From positions 1-64,000 of the forward strand of contig JBPOFN010000012.1 of assembly GCA_051251725.1 (NCBI GenBank): 64,000 bases of DNA. Reading direction: 5' to 3'. Positions 16,669 through 26,230 of this stretch are shown one piece after another; within the stretch, counting starts at the first letter, position 1, and the number at the start of each line of letters is the position of its first letter. This DNA comes from JALZUE01 sp051251725. GTDB lineage: Bacteria; Pseudomonadota; Gammaproteobacteria; Enterobacterales; Alteromonadaceae. The notes beneath the pieces are model-generated. The model did not search any database and was not told the origin of the DNA. It saw nothing but the letters and a program-made list of their open reading frames with translations. The position numbers and the translations under genes were made by a program.

Positions 16669-18099
16669 CTATTTCTTTTTCTTTACTGCTTTAGCATTGG
16701 GTAAATCAGTGATTGAACCTTCAAAGATTTCTGCTGCTAAACCAATTGATTCGTTTAACGTAGGGTGAGCATGAATCGTTAATGCTAAATCTTCAGCATC
16801 AGCGCCCATCTCAACCGCTAAACAAACTTCACCAAGCATTTCACCAGCATTGATACCAACAATAGCACCACCAAGAACACGACCTGTTTCTTTTTCAAAG
16901 ATCATCTTAGTTTTACCTTCAGTACGTGCAGAAGCAATAGCACGGCCAGAAGCAGCCCAAGGGAAGTTGGCAACTTCAATGTTCAAACCTTCTTCTTTCG
17001 CTTCACGTTCAGTAAGACCAACCCAAGCCATTTCAGGATCAGTATAAGCAATTGAAGGAATACAACGAGGATCGAATACGTGTTTCTTACCAGAGATAAC
17101 TTCAGCAGCACAATGCGCTTCGTGTACCGCTTTATGAGCAAGCATAGGTTGGCCAACAACATCGCCAATAGCGAAGATGTGGTTAACGTTAGTACGTAAT
17201 TCGTTAGACACGTTAATGAAACCACGCTCATCAACAACTACGCCAGCTTTTTCAGCGTCAATTAATTTACCGTTTGGTTTACGACCAACCGCAACTAAGA
17301 TCTTGTCGTAACGTACTTGACCTTCTGGGGCATTTTTACCTTCAAAAGTAACGTATAAACCGTCATCTTTAGCATCAACTGCAACAACTTTAGTCGACAA
17401 CATAATGTTGAATTTTTTCTTGTTGTAGTTAGTGTAAACTTTAACAATATCAGCGTCAGCAGCTGGTACTAATTGGTCAGCAAATTCAACAACAGAAACG
17501 TTAGAGCCTAGCGCATTGTAAACTGTACCCATTTCTAAGCCGATAATACCGCCACCAAGTACTAACATTTCTTCTGGTACGTCTTTAAGTTCTAACGCGC
17601 CAGTTGAGTCGATAACACGAGGATCTTCAGTTGGGATAAAAGGTAAATCAACAACAGATGAACCCGCTGCAATAATAGCATTGTCAAAAGTGATAGTCGT
17701 AGTTTTACCGTCGTTACCAGCAACTTCAATGGTTTTGTCAGACGTAAATTTACCAAAACCGTAAACCGTTGTTACTTTACGTGCTTTAGCCATACCGCCT
17801 AAACCACCCGTTAATTGACCAATTACGCTTTCTTTCCAATCGCGAATTTTATCTAAATCAATTTGTGGCTTACCAAAAGTAACACCGTGAGAAGCCATTG
17901 CTTCGGCATCGTCAATTACTTTAGCAACGTGAAGTAATGCTTTTGATGGGATACAACCCACGTTTAAACATACACCACCAAGCGTTTCGCGGCTTTCAAC
18001 TAATACTACGTCTAAACCTAAATCTGCTGCACGGAACGCTGCTGAATAACCACCAGGGCCGGCACCTAACACTACTACTTGAGTTTTTATATCGCTCAT
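16669..18099 (-). CDS. lpdA: Dihydrolipoyl dehydrogenase (E3)
   Basis: This FAD enzyme reoxidises dihydrolipoamide with NAD+ for the pyruvate dehydrogenase complex and probably for 2-oxoglutarate dehydrogenase and glycine cleavage. The 476-aa product has the FAD-binding GAGPGGYSAAFRA near residue 11, the redox disulfide pair Cys43/Cys48 (CLNVGC), the NAD-binding GGGIIGLEMG near 183, and the His-Glu dyad region IHAHPTLNE near the C-terminus. The lysine-rich C-terminal tail (AVKKKK) is typical of gammaproteobacterial Lpd. It is last in the pdhR-aceE-aceF-lpdA operon, 149 bases after aceF, with a hairpin in the gap, so it may also have its own promoter. Confidence 0.97.
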   Translation of the reverse strand: MSDIKTQVVVLGAGPGGYSAAFRAADLGLDVVLVESRETLGGVCLNVGCIPSKALLHVAKVIDDAEAMASHGVTFGKPQIDLDKIRDWKESVIGQLTGGLGGMAKARKVTTVYGFGKFTSDKTIEVAGNDGKTTTITFDNAIIAAGSSVVDLPFIPTEDPRVIDSTGALELKDVPEEMLVLGGGIIGLEMGTVYNALGSNVSVVEFADQLVPAADADIVKVYTNYNKKKFNIMLSTKVVAVDAKDDGLYVTFEGKNAPEGQVRYDKILVAVGRKPNGKLIDAEKAGVVVDERGFINVSNELRTNVNHIFAIGDVVGQPMLAHKAVHEAHCAAEVISGKKHVFDPRCIPSIAYTDPEMAWVGLTEREAKEEGLNIEVANFPWAASGRAIASARTEGKTKMIFEKETGRVLGGAIVGINAGEMLGEVCLAVEMGADAEDLALTIHAHPTLNESIGLAAEIFEGSITDLPNAKAVKKKK

Positions 18100-18213
18100 A
18101 TGAACCTCAAATTATCCTATTTGTAACAACCGGTTTATTTGAAACAGGCTGTGAATAAATTCTTGTTGTTAATTAGCTATGACTAATTTTTACTCATTAG
18201 CTAGTCTAAAAGT

Positions 18214-18245
18214 AAAAGCGGTAACACCATAGTATTACCGCTTTT
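18214..18245 (-). terminator. Hairpin between aceF and lpdA
   Basis: An 11-bp stem AAAAGCGGTAA / TTACCGCTTTT (18214-18224 / 18235-18245) with a 10-base loop lies right after the aceF stop codon. On the minus strand it is followed by TTTTACTTTT. It is probably a partial terminator that lowers lpdA transcription from the aceE promoter. Confidence 0.65.
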
Positions 18246-18248
18246 TTA

Positions 18249-20222
18249 CTAAAGTACTAATCGACGTAAATCAGTTAAGTTTGCCGCTATCTCTGTTGAG
18301 AACCCAGCACCTTCAGCACCATCAATAACACGATGATCGTAAGATAAACATAATGGCACCATTAAGCGTGGGACAAATTCTTTACCGTTCCACTTAGGTT
18401 TCATTTCTGATTTAGAAACACCTAATATACCTACTTCAGGCGCATTAACGATCGGCGTAAATGCCGTACCACCAATACCACCTAAGCTAGAGATAGTAAA
18501 TGTACCGCCTGACATGTCAGCCGCTTTAAGCTTGCCGTCACGTGCTTTCTTAGAAATAACAATTAATTCTTGTGAAAGCTCTTCAATGCCTTTTTTGTTC
18601 ACGTCTTTAATAACTGGAACAACTAAGCCACCAGGTGTTGCTACTGCAATACCAATATTGATGAACTTCTTAAGGATCAAGCTAGCGCCATCTTCAGACA
18701 ACGAAGAGTTCATATTAGGGAACTTTTCTAACGCGCGTGCTACTGCTTTCATGACAAAAACAAGTGGCGTAATTTTTAAGCCAGTTTGTTTTTTAGCATG
18801 GTAAGCATTTTGCTCTTTGCGGAAGTCTTCAACATCTGTGATATCAGCTTCATCAAATTGCGTAACGTGTGGGATTGTTACCCAGTTACGATGCAAGAAT
18901 GGTCCAGAAATCTTCTGAATGCGACCTAACGCTTTATCTTCAACTTCTCCAAACTTACTATGGTCAACTGGCTTAACTGGTACTATTTGTAATACGTTGT
19001 CACCCACAATTGCTGAACCACCAGCTGCTGCTTTTGGCGCGGCTAATGCGGTTTTAACATAAGCTTGAACGTCTTCTTTTAAGATACGACCTTTACGACC
19101 AGTACCTTTAACAAGCGTTAAATCAACACCAAATTCACGTGCTAAACGGCGAATTGATGGTGAAGCAAAAATAAGACCTGTTGATTTAAAGTCGCTCGGC
19201 GTTGCAGGAACTGGCGCTGCTTTAGCTGGAGCTGCCACAGGTGCTGCACTTGGCGCAGAAACAGGAGCTGCTACTGGCGCAGGAGCGGCTGATACACTTG
19301 CTTTAGTTTCAAGCTTAATAACCACTGTGCCTTGCTTAACTTTATCACCGTTAGCAATATAAACTTCTTTAACAGTACCGGCATGTGTTGATGGTACATC
19401 CATTGTCGCTTTATCAGTTTCAAGGGTAATTAAGCCGTCTTCAGCTTCAATAACATCACCAATTGATACTAATACGTCGATAACATCAACTTCACCGTCT
19501 TCACCAATATCAGGTACGGCGACTTCAATAATTTCACTGACCGCTGGTGCCGCAGCAACTGGTGCTGAAACAGGAGCCGCTTCCGGTGCTGCTGCAACAG
19601 GCGCCGCTTCAGCTACTGGTGCATCGGCTACAGGTGCGCTACCGGCAATTTCAAGTTTAATAACAAGTGAACCTTGTTTAACTTTATCGCCGTTTGAAAT
19701 ATAAATTTCTTTAACGGTACCAGCATGCGTTGATGGTACATCCATCGTAGCTTTATCAGTTTCAAGCGTAATTAAGCCGTCTTCTTGCTCAATCACATCA
19801 CCAACAGCAACAAGTACATCAATAACTTCAACTTCGCCATCTTCACCAATATCAGGTACGGCTACTTCAATTATCTCACTTGCAGAAGCTGCAGGCGCTG
19901 GAGTAGATGCCGCGGCAGCAACAGGTGCTGCAGGAGCAGGTGTTGCTGCAACTGGCGCTGCTTCAACAGCCGGTGCTTGCGCACCTGCTGCTTGAAGTTC
20001 ACCAATAACATCGCCTTCTTTAATTTTATCGCCAACATTTACCGATAAGCTTGTAAGCTTACCTGCAAATGGCGCTGGTATATCCATTGACGCTTTATCA
20101 GTTTCAACGGTAATAATACCTTCATCAGCTTCTAATGAATCACCAACGGCAAAACAAATTTCAATGACTTCAACTTCATCACCACCAACATCAGGTACTA
20201 GAATTTTTTGAATATCAGACAT
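18249..20222 (-). CDS. aceF: Dihydrolipoamide acetyltransferase (E2 of pyruvate dehydrogenase)
   Basis: E2 forms the core of the pyruvate dehydrogenase complex and passes the acetyl group from lipoyl-lysine to CoA. The 657-aa product contains three lipoyl domains (about 2-75, 113-190, 231-308; lipoylated Lys in ETDKASMD or ETDKATMD), Ala/Pro-rich hinges, an E1/E3-binding domain (near 350-390, SPSIRRLAREFGVDL) and the catalytic domain with the active-site motif HRVIDG near the C-terminus. Lipoyl domains 2 and 3 are nearly identical, also at DNA level, pointing to recent duplication or gene conversion. The ATG has GGATA upstream. It follows aceE by 26 bases. Confidence 0.97.
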   Translation of the reverse strand: MSDIQKILVPDVGGDEVEVIEICFAVGDSLEADEGIITVETDKASMDIPAPFAGKLTSLSVNVGDKIKEGDVIGELQAAGAQAPAVEAAPVAATPAPAAPVAAAASTPAPAASASEIIEVAVPDIGEDGEVEVIDVLVAVGDVIEQEDGLITLETDKATMDVPSTHAGTVKEIYISNGDKVKQGSLVIKLEIAGSAPVADAPVAEAAPVAAAPEAAPVSAPVAAAPAVSEIIEVAVPDIGEDGEVDVIDVLVSIGDVIEAEDGLITLETDKATMDVPSTHAGTVKEVYIANGDKVKQGTVVIKLETKASVSAAPAPVAAPVSAPSAAPVAAPAKAAPVPATPSDFKSTGLIFASPSIRRLAREFGVDLTLVKGTGRKGRILKEDVQAYVKTALAAPKAAAGGSAIVGDNVLQIVPVKPVDHSKFGEVEDKALGRIQKISGPFLHRNWVTIPHVTQFDEADITDVEDFRKEQNAYHAKKQTGLKITPLVFVMKAVARALEKFPNMNSSLSEDGASLILKKFINIGIAVATPGGLVVPVIKDVNKKGIEELSQELIVISKKARDGKLKAADMSGGTFTISSLGGIGGTAFTPIVNAPEVGILGVSKSEMKPKWNGKEFVPRLMVPLCLSYDHRVIDGAEGAGFSTEIAANLTDLRRLVL

Positions 20223-20248
20223 ATTTTTTATCCTTATCTAGCCACTAA

Positions 20249-22939
20249 TTAAGCGTAAAGTGGGTTAAGTTTTTCAGTATTGATGTTAAAGCGTTTAATC
20301 GCTTCAGTAACAACACTCTTTTCAACTTCACCGCGTTTCGCTAATTCATATAATGAGGCAACAACAACGTAAGCTGCGTTTACTTCAAAATGAGTACGTA
20401 AGTTTGCACGGCTATCACTGCGGCCAAAACCATCAGTACCTAAACAACGGTAGTCAGTATCGATAAAGGCACGAACTTGGTCTGAATAACCTTTAACGTA
20501 ATCAGTTGCAGCAATTGCTGGACCTGCGTCTTTAGTAATTACAGTGCCGATATGAGCAGTTTTTGATTCCGCTTCAGGGTTAAGCATGTTCCAACGTACA
20601 ACTTCTTGACCTTCACGTGCTAGCTCATTAAATGAGGTAACTGAGTAAACATCGCTTGATACGTTGTAGTCTTCACTTAAAATTTGAGCTGCTTTACGTA
20701 CTTCATTTAAGATAGTACCTGAACCCATTAACTGAACGTTTGATTTAGCTTTGCTCTTACCTTTTCCTGAGGCTTCAACACGCTCTAACTTGTAAATACC
20801 TTTAATGATATCAGCCGCTACGTCATCACCTTCAGGCATAGCCGGGTGTTGGTAGTTTTCGTTCATTAAGGTTAAGTAGTAGAAAACGTTTTCGTTTTCA
20901 CCGTACATACGACGTAAACCGTCTTGTACAATAACCGCCACTTCATAACCGTAAGTTGGATCATAAGTAACACAGTTAGGAATTAAATTCGCTTGAACGT
21001 GTGAATGACCATCTTGATGTTGTAAACCTTCACCATTAAGTGTTGTACGACCGGCTGTAGCACCTAATAAGAAACCACGTGCTTGGCTGTCGCCAGCTGC
21101 CCATGCTAAATCACCAACACGTTGGAAACCAAACATTGAGTAGTAAATGTAAAATGGAATCGTTGTCGCATTACAAGTTGAATAAGACGTACCAGAAGCA
21201 ACCCATGACGCCATTGCACCTAATTCGTTAATACCTTCTTGTAATACTTGGCCTTTTTTATCTTCACGATAATAAGCAACTTGATCCGCATCTTGAGGAA
21301 TGTATTTTTGGCCTTCGCTAGCATAAATACCTACTTGGCGGAATAAACCTTCCATACCAAAAGTACGTGCTTCGTCAGGAATAATAGGAACGATACGCTT
21401 ACCGATCTTCTTATCTTTTAATAAGGCATTTAACACACGAACAAACGTCATGGTTGATGAAACTTCACGATCACCAGAACCTTTTAAAATCGCATCAAAA
21501 ACTGATAATGCCGGCATTTCTAGTTGTTCTTCAGCTTGCTGACGACGTTGTGGTAATGAACCACCTAATGCTTCACGACGCTCTTTCATATACTTATATT
21601 CAACTGAGTCTTCAGCAAATTTAAAGTAAGGTAAGCCTGGAATATCAGCATCAGCAACAGGAATATTAAAACGGTCACGGAATTGCTTGATTGAGTCAAC
21701 GTCCATTTTCTTAACGTTATGCGCAATGTTTAAGGCTTCACCAGAAGCACCTAAACCAAAACCTTTAACCGTTTTAGCAAGAATTACCGTTGGACGACCT
21801 TTAGTGTCCATCGCTTTTTGGTAAGCAGCAAAAACTTTCACTGGATCATGACCACCACGGTTTAAGCGGTAGATGTCTTCATCAGACATATTCGCAACTA
21901 AAGCTGCTGTTTCAGGATACTTGTTGAAGAAGTTTTCACGGGTGTATTTACCACCTTTAGCTTTACAGTTTTGGTATTCACCATCAACAGTTTCGCTCAT
22001 TAACTGTAAAAGTTTACCTGACGTATCACGGGCAATAAGTGCATCCCAGTAAGAACCCCAAATAACTTTACATACTTCCCAGCCTGCGCCGCGGAATGTG
22101 CCTTCAAGTTCTTGAATGATTTTACCGTTACCACGAACAGGGCCATCAAGACGTTGTAAGTTACAGTTGATAACAAAACATAAGTTATCTAAACCTTCAC
22201 GCGATGCTAAACCAATCGCACCTAATGATTCTGGCTCATCCGTTTCACCGTCACCTAAGTAACAATAAACACGTTGGCTTGAACAATCTTTAATACCGCG
22301 ATCTGTTAAATACTTTAAGAAACGAGCAGTATAGATAGCTTGTAATGGACCTAAGCCCATAGAAACGGTTGGGAACTGCCAGTAGTCTTTCATTAAGTGT
22401 GGGTGTGGGTATGAAGATAAACCGTTACCATCACACTCTTGACGGAAGTTGTCTAATTGCTCTTCTGTTAATGCACCTTCAACGAATGAACGTGAATAAA
22501 TACCAGGAGAGATATGACCTTGTGAGAAAATAAAGTCACCACCATTTTCAGCTGTTGGCGCTTTAAAAAAATGGTTAAAACCTACATCGTACAACATTGC
22601 TGATGAAGCAAAACTACCAATGTGACCACCAAGCTCTAAATCTTTTTTAGACGCTCGTAATACAATCATCAAGGCATTCCAACGAATGGCCGCACGAATA
22701 CGTGCTTCAATTGTTTGGTCACCAGGCATTTTCGGCTCTTGTGACGTCGGGATAGTATTTACATAGGCTGTTTTCGCATCAAATGGTAAATGTGTACCAC
22801 TTCTACGGGCTTGATCAATTAACTTCTCTAATAGGAAATGTGCACGTTCTGGACCTTCGTTTTCCAAAACTGCTTCCAATGATTCTAACCATTCTTGTGT
22901 TTCAGCTGAATCAATATCGATTTTAGGGAGCTCAGACAT
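20249..22939 (-). CDS. aceE: Pyruvate dehydrogenase E1 component (homodimeric)
   Basis: E1 decarboxylates pyruvate with thiamine diphosphate and reductively acetylates the lipoyl groups of AceF. The 896-aa length equals that of the gammaproteobacterial homodimeric type (E. coli 887 aa). The thiamine-diphosphate/Mg motif GDGETDEPES starts near residue 229, HGHSHVQ-like active-site histidines are seen in GLQHQDGHSHVQANL, and SAFDAILKGSGDREVSSTM-like family sequence precedes the pyrimidine-binding domain. It is the first structural gene of the pdh operon, with pdhR 120 bases upstream on the same strand. I see no operator in the pdhR-aceE gap itself. Confidence 0.97.
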   Translation of the reverse strand: MSELPKIDIDSAETQEWLESLEAVLENEGPERAHFLLEKLIDQARRSGTHLPFDAKTAYVNTIPTSQEPKMPGDQTIEARIRAAIRWNALMIVLRASKKDLELGGHIGSFASSAMLYDVGFNHFFKAPTAENGGDFIFSQGHISPGIYSRSFVEGALTEEQLDNFRQECDGNGLSSYPHPHLMKDYWQFPTVSMGLGPLQAIYTARFLKYLTDRGIKDCSSQRVYCYLGDGETDEPESLGAIGLASREGLDNLCFVINCNLQRLDGPVRGNGKIIQELEGTFRGAGWEVCKVIWGSYWDALIARDTSGKLLQLMSETVDGEYQNCKAKGGKYTRENFFNKYPETAALVANMSDEDIYRLNRGGHDPVKVFAAYQKAMDTKGRPTVILAKTVKGFGLGASGEALNIAHNVKKMDVDSIKQFRDRFNIPVADADIPGLPYFKFAEDSVEYKYMKERREALGGSLPQRRQQAEEQLEMPALSVFDAILKGSGDREVSSTMTFVRVLNALLKDKKIGKRIVPIIPDEARTFGMEGLFRQVGIYASEGQKYIPQDADQVAYYREDKKGQVLQEGINELGAMASWVASGTSYSTCNATTIPFYIYYSMFGFQRVGDLAWAAGDSQARGFLLGATAGRTTLNGEGLQHQDGHSHVQANLIPNCVTYDPTYGYEVAVIVQDGLRRMYGENENVFYYLTLMNENYQHPAMPEGDDVAADIIKGIYKLERVEASGKGKSKAKSNVQLMGSGTILNEVRKAAQILSEDYNVSSDVYSVTSFNELAREGQEVVRWNMLNPEAESKTAHIGTVITKDAGPAIAATDYVKGYSDQVRAFIDTDYRCLGTDGFGRSDSRANLRTHFEVNAAYVVVASLYELAKRGEVEKSVVTEAIKRFNINTEKLNPLYA

Positions 22940-23059
22940 AATATTTACTTAGTCTCCAATGTTGTTATATAAAATTTCTGAATAATTATTTAGAAGTAAC
23001 TAAAGATAGTCGCTTTTCTATAATCGTAAATAATCTAGCGCAGGAAAAGTGATAAAAAA

Positions 23060-23818
23060 TCACCTGACTCGCGGCATTCTTTGCAGTGAGCGCTGCATAC
23101 TGCTTTGCTCTTGCTTTTTTTGAACTAATACTTCTTCAATAAAGGTTAAGTGATTATGGCTTTCACTCCACGCTTTTTGCGGTTTACCACTTAAAATGGC
23201 ATTCATTAACCGCTTACGATAACTGCGCATTTTGTCGAACACATCAGGAATTTTTGCCAATACTGAAATGTTCTGCTCTAAGTTATCAATTAACAAACTC
23301 GCCATACTACGGACAATATGCAAAATAACCGCATTATGTGACGCTTGACAAATTGCCATATAAAAATCAAATACTGCTTGTGCTTCTCTACGTGCGCTAT
23401 TTTCAAGTTGTGCAACTTCTATGTTGTCATAGGCTGCTTGAATACAACGTAAATCATCTGGTGTACCACGTGTGGCCGCATAATATGCCGCCATACCTTC
23501 AACACCTAAACGAAACTCTAATAAATCTAACTGACTATTATTTTTCTTAGAAATAAGATCAAATAGAGGATCAGATAAACCACTTAATAAATTGTCACAA
23601 ACAAAAGTACCACCGCCTTGTTTTCTTACTACTAACCCTTTCGCTTCTAGTTTCTGAATTGCCTCGCGCAGCGATGGTCGAGAAACTTCAAATTGCTTGG
23701 CAAGCTCTCGTTCCGGTGGCAATTGCTCGCCCGCTTGTAAATCACCTTCTACTATTAACTCTTCTAATTGAGCAAGAATAATGTCAGATAACTTAGGCTG
23801 TTTAACGGCTTTATTCAC
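23060..23818 (-). CDS. pdhR: Pyruvate-responsive GntR-family repressor PdhR
   Basis: PdhR represses the pyruvate dehydrogenase operon and is released by pyruvate. The 252-aa product has an N-terminal winged helix-turn-helix (about 8-75, with LPPERELAKQFEVSRPSLREAIQKLEAKGL) and a C-terminal FCD effector domain (about 95-225), as in E. coli PdhR (254 aa). It lies upstream of aceE in the usual order. Two PdhR-like dyads (23920-23934 and 24055-24069) upstream of it imply autoregulation of the whole operon. Confidence 0.95.
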   Translation of the reverse strand: MNKAVKQPKLSDIILAQLEELIVEGDLQAGEQLPPERELAKQFEVSRPSLREAIQKLEAKGLVVRKQGGGTFVCDNLLSGLSDPLFDLISKKNNSQLDLLEFRLGVEGMAAYYAATRGTPDDLRCIQAAYDNIEVAQLENSARREAQAVFDFYMAICQASHNAVILHIVRSMASLLIDNLEQNISVLAKIPDVFDKMRSYRKRLMNAILSGKPQKAWSESHNHLTFIEEVLVQKKQEQSSMQRSLQRMPRVR

Positions 23819-23919
23819 AAATTTCCTGCCAATGGGTTAAGTAAAACTCGACGAAAAAACCACAAAGCTAATATCAATGATGAAACTATTGATTGCAATC
23901 TCACAATCATAATTGGTAA

Positions 23920-23934
23920 ATTGGTCTTACCTTT
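23920..23934 (-). promoter_or_regulatory. PdhR-like operator, proximal
   Basis: ATTGGTCTTACCTTT conforms to the PdhR/GntR half-site pattern TGGT-N3-ACC with an imperfect outer arm. It lies about 100 bases upstream of pdhR. Direct match is visible; binding by PdhR is inferred from the neighbouring gene and the known E. coli site ATTGGTNNNACCAAT. Confidence 0.6.
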
Positions 23935-24054
23935 GTGTTTTTTAGACACTCCACGGTAACAAAAAGATCTGCTGGTGTAAAATTTTCAGCGAAAATAATC
24001 GAAATACTGACCGTTTATAACGATAAATAAGAAAGGGAAAAGGCAGTTTTTAAA

Positions 24055-24069
24055 AATGGTCTTACCATT
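24055..24069 (-). promoter_or_regulatory. PdhR-like operator, distal
   Basis: AATGGTCTTACCATT is a perfect 6-bp dyad around a 3-base centre, with the same TGGTCTTACC core as the site 135 bases downstream. Two sites about 13 helical turns apart could permit looping. It also lies close to the end of ampE. Confidence 0.6.
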
Positions 24070-24160
24070 AATTTTAGGTGCAAATATAGCTGACAGTAAA
24101 GTAACAACATGGTTATCATTTTAATGCCAGCTTGGTAATTTTTAGCAAGGCTGGTGAAGT

Positions 24161-25000
24161 TTAATTAATAATACCTGTGATAGTTAATACCGCGATAATC
24201 GCTAATAACAATAATAATGCGCGTTTAGCTAAACGCACTAATAAACACGGCTCAGCGGTACAGTCTTCGTCATCAAGCTGAAAGTCTTCTGACTGCTGTG
24301 CAACCGAACTTAACACATGATACGGCTGTTCAGTAAAATCAAAACAGCTTTCTAACCAAGTTGGTAACGCTTTTGAAAAGTTCCCAACTAACATATAACA
24401 AAACGAGACAATTCTGACAATTGGCCATTCTAACCAAAATAGCAATTTAGCCATTTTGTTTTGTACTTCATGATCTATTTCTTCTTCTGCCGCAGCTTGG
24501 TAATTTACCACAGCTAATAATACCCGATAGAAAACAACGGCCGGTAAACCAAAACAAACAAAAGTTATCATTAAGACAATGTAATAACGGAAGTTTAACC
24601 AAATTAACGCTTGCCCTAAGCCTATATCTGGTAAGTTTTTATCTTGAATTAATTGTTGGTAATGTAAATCACAGGTGGTCATTTCGCCGCGAAAAGCGGC
24701 TTGTAAATACGCTTTATAGATATTACGCGTAAAATGACAGCCAATACAAACCAACAACACAACACATGACAAAGCTAATTGAAAAATTGAACCATCAACA
24801 AACATAACCGCTAAGAAAGTAATTAAAACCGGCAACAAAATAAAAATTACGCTGCTGCCAATATTATCAAGCGGAGTTTTAATCAACTTGCTTTGTTTCG
24901 CTAATCTTAAATATTCTCGAAAATAAAAAGAAAATTGCCACACTTTCGACGGCATACTTCTTTCGATTGCCAAAGCAAATAGCAAACTTAATAAACTCAT
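24161..25000 (-). CDS. ampE: AmpE family inner-membrane protein
   Basis: AmpE is an inner-membrane protein encoded with ampD and linked to beta-lactamase induction and peptidoglycan recycling; its biochemical role is still unclear. The 279-aa product has the family opening (SLLSLLFALAIERSMPSK), hydrophobic segments near 48-90, 145-170, 192-210 and at the extreme C-terminus (about 260-279), and an intervening soluble loop. E. coli AmpE is 284 aa. It follows ampD by 92 bases on the same strand, in the conserved ampD-ampE-pdhR order but without an aroP permease gene between. Confidence 0.9.
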   Translation of the reverse strand: MSLLSLLFALAIERSMPSKVWQFSFYFREYLRLAKQSKLIKTPLDNIGSSVIFILLPVLITFLAVMFVDGSIFQLALSCVVLLVCIGCHFTRNIYKAYLQAAFRGEMTTCDLHYQQLIQDKNLPDIGLGQALIWLNFRYYIVLMITFVCFGLPAVVFYRVLLAVVNYQAAAEEEIDHEVQNKMAKLLFWLEWPIVRIVSFCYMLVGNFSKALPTWLESCFDFTEQPYHVLSSVAQQSEDFQLDDEDCTAEPCLLVRLAKRALLLLLAIIAVLTITGIIN

Positions 25001-25092
25001 GGATAACCCTTGTTTACGTTAGATGAAAGTTATTGATAATCTTTAATAAAAGTCCAGCCGATTATTGCTGCAACCGCGGCTAATATTATAGC

Positions 25093-25647
25093 CTACTCTT
25101 TAATAATTAAACTTTTATAAAAATGCCAATTAAAAGCCGGCCCAGGATCTGTTTTTCGATCAGGGGCAATATCACAATGGCCAGTAATATTATCTTTTAT
25201 TTCGGGGTAAGTCTTTAATAAACAGTTAGTAAGTTCAGACAACTGCGCATATTGTGATTCGGTATAAGCTGTAGTATCAGTTCCTTCAAGTTCAATCCCG
25301 ATAGAAAAGTCATTACATTTAGCTTTGCCCTGATAAGTAGAAACCCCAGCATGCCATGCCATATCGTTAAATGAGACATACTGAATAACGCTGCCGTCGC
25401 GTTTTATTAAACAATGCGCAGACACTTTTAATTCAGCAATTTCTGCAAAAAAAGGATCTAAGCAGGGGTCTAACCTTCCTAAAAATAAATTTGTGATGTG
25501 ATCGCCACCAAATTTGCCGGGCGGTAAAGAAATATTATGGATGACTAACAAATTTATATTGCTGCTTTCTGGCCGGTTTGAATAGTGCGGCGACTGTTGA
25601 TGTTCAACATTTTGTAGCCAACCATTGTTTATTTGAAAAGAACTCAT
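25093..25647 (-). CDS. ampD: 1,6-anhydro-N-acetylmuramyl-L-alanine amidase
   Basis: AmpD is a cytoplasmic zinc amidase that removes the stem peptide from anhydro-muropeptides during cell-wall recycling, and so keeps AmpR-type signalling low. The 184-aa product has the expected zinc ligands His37 (VIHNISLPPG), His157 and Asp167 (HCDIAPDRKTDPGP), and the catalytic Glu119 (IGIELEG). There is no signal peptide, which separates it from AmiD-type envelope amidases. It is divergent from the retropepsin gene, 42 bases apart. Confidence 0.95.
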   Translation of the reverse strand: MSSFQINNGWLQNVEHQQSPHYSNRPESSNINLLVIHNISLPPGKFGGDHITNLFLGRLDPCLDPFFAEIAELKVSAHCLIKRDGSVIQYVSFNDMAWHAGVSTYQGKAKCNDFSIGIELEGTDTTAYTESQYAQLSELTNCLLKTYPEIKDNITGHCDIAPDRKTDPGPAFNWHFYKSLIIKE

Positions 25648-25689
25648 ACTATATAAGTAGCTATATTATCGAGAATTATTAAACTTATT

Positions 25690-26211
25690 ATGACGCAAGA
25701 AACTTCTTCTAACAATCTCGCCCGCTATTTCAGTTGGCTCGCTTGGTTAATATTTTTAGCCGCCGTAGCATTTGCCTTTGATGAATTTTTAACAAATAAA
25801 TGGCAACCCAACCATGAATTTGAAACATCGAAATCAAACGACTACGCAAAAGTTATTTTAAAACAGAACCCGCACGGCCATTATTTAACCCCAGGTGAGA
25901 TAAACAACCAGGCAGTTAGTTTTCTATTAGATACCGGCGCCACCAGCGTTTCTATTCCACAACATATTGCAGAAGGGTTACGATTAAAAAAAGGCCGAAG
26001 TTATCAAGTACAAACCGCTAATGGCAGCGTAAAAGTTTTTCAAACTAGCGTTTCTAAACTTAGAATTGGTGAAATAATCCTATATAATGTGCCAGCACAT
26101 ATAAATCCAGGTTTTAGATCGAATGAAATATTACTTGGAATGAGTGCCCTAAAACAAATAGAGTTTCGACAGCAAGGTAAAACGTTGACTTTATTACAAC
26201 ATTTACCATAA
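25690..26211 (+). CDS. Retropepsin-like aspartic protease (TIGR02281 family)
   Basis: The 173-aa product is a membrane-anchored, single-domain aspartic protease of clan AA. One transmembrane helix lies at about 14-31, and the catalytic Asp81 sits in FLLDTGATSVSIP; such proteins act as dimers, each giving one Asp. The C-terminal NEILLGMSALKQIEF matches the family's second conserved block. Its substrate is unknown and the catalytic domain is predicted to face the periplasm. It ends 19 bases before nadC and is probably cotranscribed. Confidence 0.8.
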   Translation: MTQETSSNNLARYFSWLAWLIFLAAVAFAFDEFLTNKWQPNHEFETSKSNDYAKVILKQNPHGHYLTPGEINNQAVSFLLDTGATSVSIPQHIAEGLRLKKGRSYQVQTANGSVKVFQTSVSKLRIGEIILYNVPAHINPGFRSNEILLGMSALKQIEFRQQGKTLTLLQHLP

Positions 26212-26230
26212 CCGCATTTGAGAATTTTCC

